From Isoetes taiwanensis (Eukaryota; Streptophyta; Lycopodiopsida; Isoetales; Isoetaceae): a DNA stretch of 64,000 nt. A program made the translations under genes and the position numbers. Position 1 is the first letter of the stretch, and the number at the start of each line of letters is the position of its first letter. Below the pieces are notes generated by a model that was not told where the DNA came from, ran no database searches, and was given only the letters and a program-made list of their open reading frames with translations. The DNA is taken from assembly GCA_021234155.1 (NCBI GenBank), contig JAJEKV010000511.1, positions 99,897 through 163,896 on the forward strand, in the 5' to 3' direction. Shown in pieces: positions 22,347-32,395 of the stretch.

Positions 22347-22870
22347 CTCAGGACCAAGTTTCGTGGGCAGAAGACCACCCCTTCTCCAAGAAGTGCCAAA
22401 GTAGCTCATATCCAACACGTTCGTAGTCAATTGGCCTAAGAGGTGGCTGCAGAATACTGCCATGTAGAGGGTTCGTGTTTCTTTGTTTGCTAAAAATGAC
22501 CGTGTAATTTGGACTCTAGGGTAATTTCACCACTCCGAACGACATGGCAAAACCGAATCTCCATTCCGGAGCCTTTGTGTTACCCGAACGACAAAACACT
22601 TGGGTTTCTACACGGTGGACTGCAGGACGCTTCGCGGTTTGATAAGTTCTCCCGGACCGATCTTGGATTTTTTTAAACCTGCTCGAAGCAGGTTACTTGA
22701 ACGGAGGATTCAACGGTCGAATGGGGAAACCGAGTTCTGGGAGGGGGGGTATCAGCATTCGCTCTCCCGGAGGGGCGCTGGCAGGAAAGGCTGCCTCGAC
22801 AACCTTTTTGAGATCCATCTCCTAGGGTCTGGCCTCTCCCCTCTGGTGAGGAAGCCGCACAAAATCCTGG
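22347..22870 (+). repeat. Copy 3 continuation of the dispersed repeat
   Basis: Direct continuation of the right palindrome arm. It matches 20175-20603 (GTTTCGTGGGCAGAAGACCA, GATCTTGGATTTTTTT). It ends GAAGCCGC as copy 1 does, but the minisatellite does not follow directly. Confidence 0.75.
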
Positions 22871-22874
22871 TCTG

Positions 22875-23115
22875 ATTCGATTTGGGGAAGGGTGTCAACG
22901 TAAGATCCCTCCGTCTATTCTATCCCTTGCCAAACTCCTCTACCAAAAATTTTAAAGGTTATCATATTTCTTGCATAAGGTCCTAGTCATCATGTCCACC
23001 TCACCACCATCCAACCATGTCACCACCATCTAGTCATGTCACCCAAATTTTGCCAACATCACCCAATGAAAAGACCAAAGATGGACATCTTTTTATTTTT
23101 GGCCTAGTCAAAACT
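22875..23115. other. Spacer before minisatellite block 2
   Basis: Short CACCACCATC and CATGTCACC repeats near 22990-23045; no gene. Confidence 0.4.
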
Positions 23116-23116
23116 T

Positions 23117-25700
23117 GGCCTTGCTTACTTGGCATGGCATGTCACCACTTGGAGTGCCTAAGTGGCATGCTTGAGCCTCCTTGGCATGTTGGAGCCTAGG
23201 TGTCATGTTGGAGCCCGCGTGACATGTTGGAGCCCACGCGGCATGTTGGAATCGACGTGGCATGTTTGAGCTACCTTGGCATGTAGGAGCCTAGGTGGCA
23301 TATTGGAGCCCACGTGACATGTCAGAGCCAGCTTGGCATGTTTGTGCCTAGGTGGCATATTCGAGCCACCTTGGCATGTTGGAGCCTAGGTGGCATGTTG
23401 GAGCCCGCGTGGCATGTTTGAGCCACCTTCGCATGTTTGAGTCGAGTGGCATGTTTGAGCCACCTTGGCATGTTGGAGCCTGGGTGGCATGTTGGAGCCC
23501 ATATGTCATAATTGAGCCACCTTGGCATGTTAGGGCCTAGGTGGTATGTTTGAGCCACCTTGGCATGTTGGAGCCTAGGTGGCATAGCATGTTGGAGCCT
23601 AGATGGCGTGGCATGTTTGAGCCACCTTGGCATGTTGGAGCCTAGGTGGCATGTTGGAGCCCGCATGGCATGTTTGAGCCACCTTGGCATGTTTGCGCCG
23701 AGTGGCATGTTTGAGCCACCTTGGCATGTTGGAGCCTAGGTGGCATGTTGGGAGCCCATGTGGCATGTTTGAGCCACCTTGGCATGTTGGAGCCTAGGTG
23801 GCATGTTGGAGCCCACATGACATGTTTGAACCACCTTGGCATGTTTGAGCCACCTTGGCATGTTTGAGCCTAGGTGGCATGTTGGTGCCTAGGTGGCATG
23901 CTTGAGCCACCTTGGCATGTTGGAGTCTAGGTGGCATGTTGGAGCCCATATGTCATGTTTGAGCCACCTTGGCATGTTAGGGCCTAGGTGGTATGTTTGA
24001 GCGACCTTGGCATGTTGGAGCCTAGGTGGCATGTTTGGAGCCCACATGGCATGTTTGGGCCACCTTGGCATGTTAGGGCCTAGGTGGTATGTTTGAGCCA
24101 CCTTGGCATGTTGGAGCCTAGGTGGCATGTTGGCGCCTGCGTGACATGTTTGAGCCTAGTGGCATGTTTGAGCCACCTTGGCATGTTGGAGCCTAGGTGG
24201 CATGTTGAGAGCCCACGTGGCATGTTTGAGCCACCTTGGCATGTTTGAGCATGTTGGAGCCTAGGGGGCATGTTGGAGCCTAGGTGGCATGTTTGAGCCA
24301 CCTTGGCATGTTTGAGCCACCTTGGCAAGTTCGAGCATAGGTGGCATGTTGGAGCCCACGTGGCATGTTTGAGCACGTTGGAGCCTAGGTTGGAGTCATT
24401 TTGTCATGTTGGAGCCTAGGTGGCATGTTGGAGCCACCTTGGCATGTTTGAGCCTAGGTGGCATGTTAGAGCCACCTTGGCATGTTGGAGCCCACGTGGC
24501 ATGTTGGAGCCCACGTGGCATGTTTGAGCCACCTTGGCATGTCGGAGCCTAGGTGGCATGTTGAAGCCCATGTGGCATGTTTGAGCCACCTTGTCATGTT
24601 GGAGCCTAGGTGGCATGTTTGAGCCACCTTGGTATGTTGGAGCCTAGGTGGCATGTGGGAGCCCGCGTGGCATGTTTGAGCCACCTTGGCATGTTTGCGC
24701 CGAGTGGCATGTTTGAGCCACCTTGGCATGTTGGAGCCTAGGTGGCATGTTGGAGCCCACATGACATGTTTGAACCACCTTGGCATGTTTGAGCCACCTT
24801 GGCATGTTTGAGCCTAGGTGGCATGTTGGTGCCTAGGTGGCATGCTTGAGCCACCTTGGCATGTTGGAGTCTAGGTGGCATGTTGGAGCCCATATGTCAT
24901 GTTTGAGCCACCTTGGCATGTTAGGGCCTAGGTGGTATGTTTGAGCGACCTTGGCATGTTGGAGCCTAGGTGGCATGTTTGGAGCCCACATGGCATGTTT
25001 GGGCCACCTTGGCATGTTAGGGCCTAGGTGGTATGTTTGAGCCACCTTGGCATGTTGGAGCCTAGATGGCATGTTGGCGCCTGCGTGACATATTTGAGCC
25101 TAGTGGCATGTTTGAGCCACCTTGGCATGTTGGAGCCTAGGTGGCATGTTGAGAGCCCACGTGGCATGTTTGGGCCACCTTGGCATGTTTGAGCATGTTG
25201 GAGCCTAGGGGGCATGTTGGAGCCTAGGTGGCATGTTTGAGCCACCTTGGCAAGTTCGAGCATAGGTGGCATGTTGGAGCCCACGTGGCATGTTTGAGCA
25301 CGTTGGAGCCTAGGTTGGAGTCATTTTGTCATGTTGGAGCCTAGGTGGCATGTTGGAGCCACCTTGGCATGTTTGAGCCTAGGTGGCATGTTAGAGCCAC
25401 CTTGGCATATTGGAGCCCACGTGGCATGTTGGAACGCACGTGGCATGTTTGAGCCACCTTGGCATGTTTGAGCCAACTCGGCATATTTAAGCCTAGGTGA
25501 CATGTTGTGAGCCACTTTGGCATGTTGGAGCCTAGGTGGCGTGGTGGAGCCCACGTGGCATGTTTGCGCCGCGTTGGCATATTGGAGCCTGCATGGCATG
25601 TTAGAGCCCGCGTGGCATTGGAGCCACCTTGGCATGTTGGAGCTACCTTTGTGGCATGTTTGAGCACATTGTGTATGTTTGAGCCACCTATGTTTGAGCT
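23117..25700. repeat. 19-bp minisatellite, block 2, with a ~0.94-kb higher-order repeat
   Basis: About 130 units of the same GGCATGTTKGAGCCNNNNT repeat. A long run of identical variant order (for example the pair TGTTGGTGCCTAGG then GGTGGCATGCTTGAGCC) occurs near 23880 and again near 24824, offset about 944 bases. The similarity runs at least 23640-24420 and 24650-25330. Many units contain the G-box core CACGTG. Confidence 0.95.
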
Positions 25701-25763
25701 GACTGGGACCTGAGATCATGTGCATATGCTCAAAAAATGGATTTGAGGCATAAAAAAGCAAAA

Positions 25764-25922
<159 letters not shown>

Positions 25923-26169
25923 AGAATCTGATAGACTTGTTGGTTCCCATGGATGTTATAGTTAAATTCAGTTCAATTCAATTTTGGGATCTTCATAATG
26001 CCTTTGCATTCTAGTTTTCTATAAGCATGAGGGGTAAAGGGACAATAGATGAGATATTGCATTTTTGCGTGGTCCCGCACCCCCTCAAAAATACAAATCA
26101 AATTCTTGATGGTTTTGTTATGCAAAAATAGGTGTTAAGTAATTGTTGAAGTAACTTGTCTTACATGGA

Positions 26170-26551
26170 ATACTAGTATAAGGACATGTGATCGCACGCC
26201 GCAACACATGTAGAAGAAATCAAGTACTCTGGCCCTACCACTATAAAGACCCGTGATATGGAAGGATAGGGCATGTAGAGAATCAAGTATTCTTTCCTAC
26301 TTCTATAAAGACATGTGACAATAGAAGTATTACACATGTCGTAATTCATGTATTCTTTTCTACAATGCCTTAGCAAATAAAGTACTCTGTCCTACTACTA
26401 TAAAGACATGTGAATGGAAGTATAGGACATGTAGAGAATCAAATATTCTTTCCTACATCTATAAAGACATGTGACAATAGAATTATTAGACATGTAGAAA
26501 TTCAAGTATTCTTTCCTACAGTCGATTATATTATAAAATGACATGTCACAA
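26170..26551. repeat. Irregular ~85-bp tandem repeat, host of a Helitron
   Basis: Repeated pieces: TATAAAGACATGTGACAATA, AAGTATTCTTTCCTAC and GACATGTAGA(G)AA, in four to five units. The last unit is cut at 26551 by the Helitron and continues at 30013 (GACATGTCACAA joined to TAGAAG). Confidence 0.8.
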
Positions 26552-27165
26552 TCTATTATTATAAAACCGTGGCGTCAGTCTGTGCGCCTGATCGACGGCC
26601 GAGATCGCGCCAATGTCCCTGCCCCCTGCCCGACGGTCCAGATTTGTTTTTTTATGGTTGTGCCCCCATCAAACGGCCTAGATTGTGCCACGTAGCGTAA
26701 TTTGAACCACTTTTTATAATATAGGGAAAAAATGAAAGGGTGCAAAATTATTTTTTCCCGTGGCTTTTCGTCACTACTAGCAGAAAGCTCGGAAAGGAAA
26801 CTAGGGGCCCCAATATTTCATCTCTGTTTCAATTGAGCCGGAAGAATTCTCCCTTCGACTCAAATGGACCCGATCTGCAATAACGAAGGAGTTTTCCCGC
26901 TTTTTGCTTCCGCAACGAGCAGAAGAGAAGAGACGACTTTCCGGCCATGGCAGATTGGCATAGAACTCCTGCCTGGCGACTGGCGAAACTCCTTCTGCTT
27001 GGTAATGGTGGCCCAGGTTCCTCCAGTTGGTGGCTCCAGCTTCTACCTAGGTCTTGGGTTCGTCTCCGGTGAAGAGAAGGGCCAAGATTTATCGTAGGTT
27101 TCGTTTCTTGCAGATTAAGTCGTTGCCTCATTCCATTTACAGCAAGCTTCAGACTATGGTGATTT

Positions 27166-27478
27166 ATGAAACATGCTGAAGGCATTGGGTTGAATGCGGC
27201 AAGGACGTGGGCCTTCAAAGATGGAGGCTACAATGCTACGAAGAGCTGCCTGGGAGTCTACGATGAACGAGTCATGCATGTCTGTTTTCTGCATCCAGAA
27301 ACAAAAAGGAGTAACAGGTTTGCACTTTCGGAATATTTACTAACTTAGGTAACTGGATTTGATGTTGTACAGGGCTTGGATTTCGTGGTTTATAAAGCTT
27401 CCAACAATGGCATCAAGCTCATCCTTATCTTTGTTATCAATTACGGCAACCTGGGTGGCAGATCTGAGTGGCAAGTAT
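27166..27478 (+). pseudogene. Captured GH5 endo-beta-mannanase fragment (two exons)
   Basis: Exon-like block 1 reads GLNAARTWAFKDGGYNATKS then CLGVYDERVMH. Block 2 (after GTTGTACAG, ~27383) reads GLDFVVYKASNNGIKLILIF then VINYGNLGGRSEW. Plant endo-1,4-beta-mannosidases have the order (N)VCRTWAF.DGG, GVYDE..F.GLDFV, GI.LILSLVNN..DFGG. Spliced CAT/GTCTG to CAG/GGC the frame is kept; a third donor CAA/GTATGC follows. Only this N-terminal part of the barrel is present and no catalytic glutamate is included. It is a Helitron passenger, probably non-functional as an enzyme. Confidence 0.85.
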
Positions 27479-27654
27479 GCAGCGTTCCTTTGGATTTGAT
27501 TTTTTGTGCATCTCTTAATGTGGATATATTTATGCTGCCCAACATCGGAATTGCCATAGCTGGCGTTAAACCTCAATTTTTGCTATGATTTTGTATTGTT
27601 CTTTTGGTTCTAGATTGAACTCTGTTTATCTCATTCTAAGTTAAATGCTTTTGA

Positions 27655-27740
27655 CCAGATAACTTATGCATATGTAAAATAGGGTCTGCTTGCATTAACT
27701 TATGCATATGTAAAATGTAGGGTCTGCTTGCATTAATTTA
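27655..27740. repeat. Two-copy direct repeat in the Helitron
   Basis: TTATGCATATGTAAAATAGG / TTATGCATATGTAAAATGTA followed by GGTCTGCTTGCATTAA, two copies ~41 bases apart. Confidence 0.8.
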
Positions 27741-28880
27741 ATTTGTTTCTGCAGCAAGAGAAAATGAGATCTAGAAGGAAGCCAGATTAAATTCTAGGTT
27801 CTATGGAATCTTTAACATACAGGATGTTATTCTCCAGCCTCATGGGATCTTGCAGATGCAGAGGAACTACCACCAGCATGGAATTTTATTTATTTTCTAG
27901 AAGCCCAATGGTATTTCTCTATAAGACGGATTTTAAATTACATTTTTAAGATTCATTTTTAGAGTGTAGAGTCTTTGCATTATAACACATTGTTGATGCT
28001 GAAATTGTATTTGGAAAGCGTTCTTCACATCATACAAGTTTTCTATTTTGGTTTAATAATATGCTTTTCATATTCATGTTACTTTCATTAGGTTTTACAA
28101 TTAGTGTGAATGGATCGAGATGTCTGATTTGTCTGTTTATTATATGAGTGGTGTTCTGATCAATCCTGCTTATACAGGAGATCACACGGACAGCATGTTG
28201 TGGTGTTTGGAAGAAGATGCCCAGCATTTTAGCATGTACAAAGGTGATCCCAAGGATCTCAGTGATATCAATCCAAGTTCGAGACAAATATAACCTTTTC
28301 TGCAGAAAGCACATTCTCCGAGGATGATGTATCAGCTCATTTCAGGTAATAATTCTTTTGTAGGAAAACGCAAATGGAAGCCAGTATTACCAAGTCAACA
28401 GGCCTAAGGGACTAGGTTAGGGTGCTGTTCAGATTATACTACTGTATATTTGCTTGATAGATTAGGCCAATCAATAAATAATCTATAAATCATCTGGATT
28501 CTACTTTCAAAGTGTTCTTCCTTAAGGTTTCCACAAACATCATTATCCAGCATAGCTTTGAAATCTAAGCAACAATTGGGTTAGTTGTACGGTTGTATTT
28601 GAAAAGGAACACCACTGATTTTCCATTTCAAAGTCATTTGCATGGCCTTTATGTTTCTTTAGGATATGTTTGATTGGCATAGTGGAAAAATAATTTACCA
28701 TTTTGTTGACAGTGCATATGGTCCCGTTCAAGATGTCAGAATCCCATGTCAACAGAAACGAATATTCGATTTTGTAACTTTTCGGCATAACAGTCCGGAT
28801 TATTCTTTATGAGAAAATCCCCATTTTATTTGTGGAGCACGTATTTTAGTGAAGCCATATCGAGAAAAGGGCAAACCGCA
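27740..28880. other. Helitron interior without recognised gene
   Basis: AT-rich, with several AG/GT splice-like borders. Short ORFs (28030-28314 minus, 28543-28788 minus) have no recognised domain. Confidence 0.3.
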
Positions 28881-28959
28881 TAAAAAGTGGCTTTCATTAT
28901 TTTCCTTATGCGGCTTTTGTATTCAGTTCATCTGATTTTGCTCATCAGGAAACTATTTC

Positions 28960-29200
28960 ACAAGCTGAACCATCATGATGTTATTTCTTGGCATGCCGTG
29001 ATCACAGCATATGCCAAGAGTGGCCATGGGCAGGAATCCCTGCAACTTTCCCATGCAATGTGGATGTATGGAATGCACAATCAATGTATGACAAGCTGAA
29101 CCATCATGATGTTATTTCTTGGCATGATGTGATCACAGCGTATGTCGAGAGTGGGCATGCACAGGAATCCCTGCAACTTTCCCATGCAATGCTCACACAG
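28960..29200 (+). pseudogene. PPR-repeat fragments, duplicated
   Basis: Two copies of a PPR unit: KLNHHDVISWHAVITAYAKS then GHGQESLQL (~28965), and KLNHHDVISWHDVITAYVES then GHAQESLQL (~29090). The xxDVxSWxxxIxAYxxxGxxxESLxL pattern is that of plant PLS-type PPR proteins. About 125 bases separate the copies; frames differ between them and no long PPR array follows. Confidence 0.85.
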
Positions 29201-29279
29201 ATGTTATTTCTTGGATGGAATGGACATGAAATCCCTGCACCATTTCTGCATCTTGGTGCATCTTTATTCCTTTGACTCA

Positions 29280-29980
29280 ACTGAACTTATACATGCATTC
29301 TCTATAGTTCAAAATGCTCAAAATGTCTAGATACATCTCAAAAAGGATCATGGAACAGACAAGAAGACAAACATGCTATATACTATTTCAAACTTAGCTG
29401 CACATAGAACGTTCAGTTAATTTTTCTGATTACATGTTAAAATCTATAAGGTTGAACCCACTATTTAACATGTAACATTTGGTAACTCAATGTCGCTTAT
29501 TCTCATATCCTAAGAAATTAGGTGCAACAATGTTATACTTTCTAAGTTCATGTTGTTACATCTTACAAGTTCCAACTAGCCCATTGATCCTAGACCTTTA
29601 GAACACAACTAAGATCCTTATAATACATCGACTTATGCACTGCAGTTGTCCAACTCCACTACTCAAAGATAAAATATCTAATCTAAAACCATATGGGTTC
29701 CTCGATTGAAATCATTTCGAATCCATAGATACGCAATGAGAATTTTCTACTTGAAATACATTTGAGAGCCCAATACATGTATAAATTCATAATTCTTCAT
29801 AGACCCAACAAGTAACTGCATTTTAATTAAGTTACAAGACAAACAATCAAATATTCATTAGGACCAGCAACCTCCCACCAATCACAATTTCAGTACCGAT
29901 GTACTGCATTTTGAACATAGGAAGCTGCTCAAACAACCACTAATGTTTCTCATGCTTGAACTACCTTGGTATAATCACAC
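29280..29980. other. Helitron 3' part, no gene
   Basis: AT-rich DNA with no ORF of note; ends in the 3' hairpin. Confidence 0.4.
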
Positions 29981-30189
29981 AGAAAGCCCACCAACGGTGG
30001 GCAATTTTCTAGTAGAAGAAACTACAAAACAACTGTGGATGTTTTAGTCCACTGAAAAAAGAACACCATTATCGAATAAAACCATACCTCCACAAATCCA
30101 CATGTAGGATTCTTTGAAAACAGGACATGTAGACCTACCAAAACTGATGTTTTCAACAGTGGACCAAAAACCGGGGTGAGTGTGACGGG

Positions 30190-30550
30190 AATGAAGTAGC
30201 AAGGAACAAGGATCAAGATCAAGTAGCAAGAAGCAATGAACAAGGAAGATCAAGTAGCAAGAAGATCAAGGAACAAGGAAGATCAAGGAGCAAGAAGCAA
30301 GGATCAAGATCAAGTAGCAAGGAACAAGATCAAGTAGCAAGATCAAGAGCAAGGAACAAGATCAAGTAGCAAGGAGCATGGGAATGAAGTAGCAAGGAAC
30401 AAGGATCAAGATCAAGTAGCAAGAAGCAATGAACAAGGAAGATCAAGTAGCAAGAAGATCAAGGAACAAGGAAGATCAAGTAGCAAGAAGATCAAGGAAC
30501 AAGGAAGATCAAGGAGCAAGAAGCAAGGATCAAGATCAAGTAGCAAGGTG
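30190..30550. repeat. AGCAAG/GATCAAGT minisatellite (long block)
   Basis: Units of about 11-27 bases built from TAGCAAGG, AACAAGG, ATCAAG; a longer segment starting GGGAATGAAGTAGCAAGG is repeated near 30188 and 30380. Same repeat family as 15958-16065. Confidence 0.9.
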
Positions 30551-30595
30551 AAAAGTGAGAAGTGAAAGCAAGGTAAAAGAATTTATAGCTACGAA

Positions 30596-30711
30596 TCCAA
30601 TAATGTTGAAGTATAATACCAATAATGTTGAAGTATAATACCAATAATGCTGACGTATAATACCAATAATGTTCACGTATAATACCAATAATGCTGAAGT
30701 ATTATACCAAT
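30596..30711. repeat. 22-bp tandem repeat, five copies
   Basis: Units of CCAATAATGTTGAAGTATAA with TA (variants GCTGACG, GTTCACG), step 22. It lies directly upstream of the small ORF and overlaps its earliest possible start. Confidence 0.9.
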
Positions 30712-30768
30712 AATTCTACAACGACTATAAAAGCAGCTCCATTCGGTGGTAGAAGTCATTCATCTCCC

Positions 30769-31008
30769 ATGGCTTATAATATTTATGAAGATCGGTTTGA
30801 GACCATTCTTTGCTCCATGAGCTACAATGATATTGTTCGGTGCATACATAAAGGTGTTAAGCTGGATTCCTACTTGCAATCCAAAGCTGATGGTCCTGAG
30901 TGTCATTGCTCTGGCCTTACTCGTGTTGTGATCCATCTTCTTTGGCTTCCTGAGCGCCATGCCTATGAGCTGAATGCGATCACGTTAGCAGGGATTGAAG
31001 ATGAGTGA
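30769..31008 (+). CDS. Small unknown ORF beside the second DUF7869-like gene
   Basis: A 79-residue frame starting MAYNIYEDRFETILCSMSYN, with CHCSGLTRVVIHLLWLPERH near its end. An upstream ATG at 30691 lies in the 22-bp repeat and is less likely to be real. No domain recognised. Its place between a minisatellite and the DUF7869-like gene parallels the small ORF at 15.4-16.0 kb, though the two proteins show no clear similarity. Confidence 0.4.
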   Translation: MAYNIYEDRFETILCSMSYNDIVRCIHKGVKLDSYLQSKADGPECHCSGLTRVVIHLLWLPERHAYELNAITLAGIEDE

Positions 31009-31223
31009 ATCATCGACTCTATAATGCCATCAATAATATGTGCATCTAAATTATATGTATGCCATCAATAATGTGTGCATCAGATGTAATGATGTGTATT
31101 AAACACCTATTAAAAGATGTAAGGATGTAGTATAAGCATAATGAAAGCTAATTGATGTATCGACTGAGTATTAATTGTCCAAAATATGCAGCTGTATTAT
31201 AGCAAAAGAAATTACATACATGA

Positions 31224-32290
31224 TTATCGAGAACATGACTGAGATTGAGATCTTTTAGCTAATGCTATGTCCCCCCACATGTCAACAATGTATTTTGGAA
31301 TCTGAACAGTCTTCGGTCTTTTGCCATTTGCATCCCATGCATAATGTATGGCATCTAACTTCTCATACCTTGATGGATCTGATGGATTGGGTCGCCAACG
31401 TTTAGTTAAGCAACCTGTATAGTCACGACCAACAGGCATCCACCATGATACATAAATGTGACCATAATTGGTAGACTCGGATCTAGGATGGCATCTTCTT
31501 ACGTAAAAGCCCAACCACGTTGGAGTTTCATAGATCTCGTGTGGGACTAAAATGAACATACCTTTCGTAACATGTGCATGAGGATCGAACTCATCCATAG
31601 GTAACACTGGACGCCCATCTGCTGGCCCACAATACGTAGGCAAAGGTCTTACAAGCACAGCGGCTTCATCGACCTGTAGAGTAAATGCAGCTTGTAGAGG
31701 TTCTTGCCTTGTACGCAACCAAAAGTTATCATTTTGAGGTCGTCCTGGAGATACATCTTCCAAACACAAAAGAATCTCGTTCCAGTAATCCATAGTTGCT
31801 TTGTAATCGTCGTTGCAAATACACTATCTTCTTGATTTTTGCGGAAGGAATTCCATAATGCTATGTACTTGCGATCTTTGTCGCCAAAGCCGGGGAGATC
31901 TTTCAATGTCTTCCTTGGAGGGATATTTTTAGGCACCCCTGTTGGTAACGTTGGCTCATCATTTTCATCCTCCTTCCACATTCTTATTCCTTTTTCTGGA
32001 ATCCACTCTTTATGGGTTGGTCGCATCTTATATTGCATAATGGGCCATTTCCCATCCATTTTAAATCGGAATAGCAATGGGTCGGTATGGCCTGTTAGAC
32101 GTTGGCCTTTATCAGGGATATATCCCTTGACAAAGCCTTTCCAATCTGGAACGGAACAGGAGACTTTGCATTGCACTTGCTAAACAAGTAAAGCAACTCA
32201 GGCAAAGTTAGAGCATCCGATGAACTCATTAACGTCGAAAAGTTCCCAAACAATGCATCAATATTGTCATGAGTATGGGTCAAAAGCACC
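31224..32290 (-). pseudogene. DUF7869-like gene, C-terminal part (copy 2)
   Basis: Starting at the truncated 5' edge: LLTHTHDNIDALFGNFS (~32275), LTLPELLYLFSKCNA, then after a frame change VPDWKGFVKGYIPD, KGIRMWKE and DYWNEILLCLE. The C-terminal blocks KGMFILV, PTWLGFYV, TKRWR and IHYAWD follow. Each block has a counterpart in copy 1 in the same order (GHTHDDIDALFGNFS, PDWKGFIEGYIPDG, KGMFVMA, PTWVGL, IDYAWE). The first His-Gly is altered (LT for PG). The N-terminal two thirds are missing: homology stops near 32290 where the plus-strand element begins. At least one frameshift (~32150) and one more near 31800. Confidence 0.8.
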
Positions 32291-32395
32291 TGTCCGGACG
32301 CTCTGCTTTTCGTGCTTGATCTGCTGTGCTTGGGGGTGCTTGGAGAGCGGGAACACGATGATCCGTTTTTAGCCAATTGCTTCCGGATCGATGAC

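Larger units (their letters stand above)
26552..30012 (+). mobile_element. Non-autonomous Helitron carrying plant gene pieces
   Basis: The 5' end is TCTATTATTATAAAACC after an A. The 3' end is hairpin GCCCACCAACGGTGGGC (about 29986-30002), AATTTT, then CTAG before a T. Removing 26552-30012 joins GACATGTCACAA to TAGAAG, which is the sequence of intact units of the surrounding repeat (GACATGTGACAATAGAAG), so the borders are exact. The 5' region has CGACGGCCGAGAT, similar to other Helitrons here. No Rep/helicase is present. It contains mannanase-like and PPR-like fragments. Confidence 0.9.

Noticed and set aside
20570-25761. Many minus-strand ORFs with HAKVAQTCHLGSNMPRWLKH
   Set aside because: Product of the 19-bp minisatellite, which lacks stops in several frames; identical peptide logic in all frames.
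32312-32395. Upstream extension of the DFAENY gene N-terminus
   Set aside because: It begins at a GTG in the border region and reads through the presumed element end; ATG at 32396 is the simpler start.
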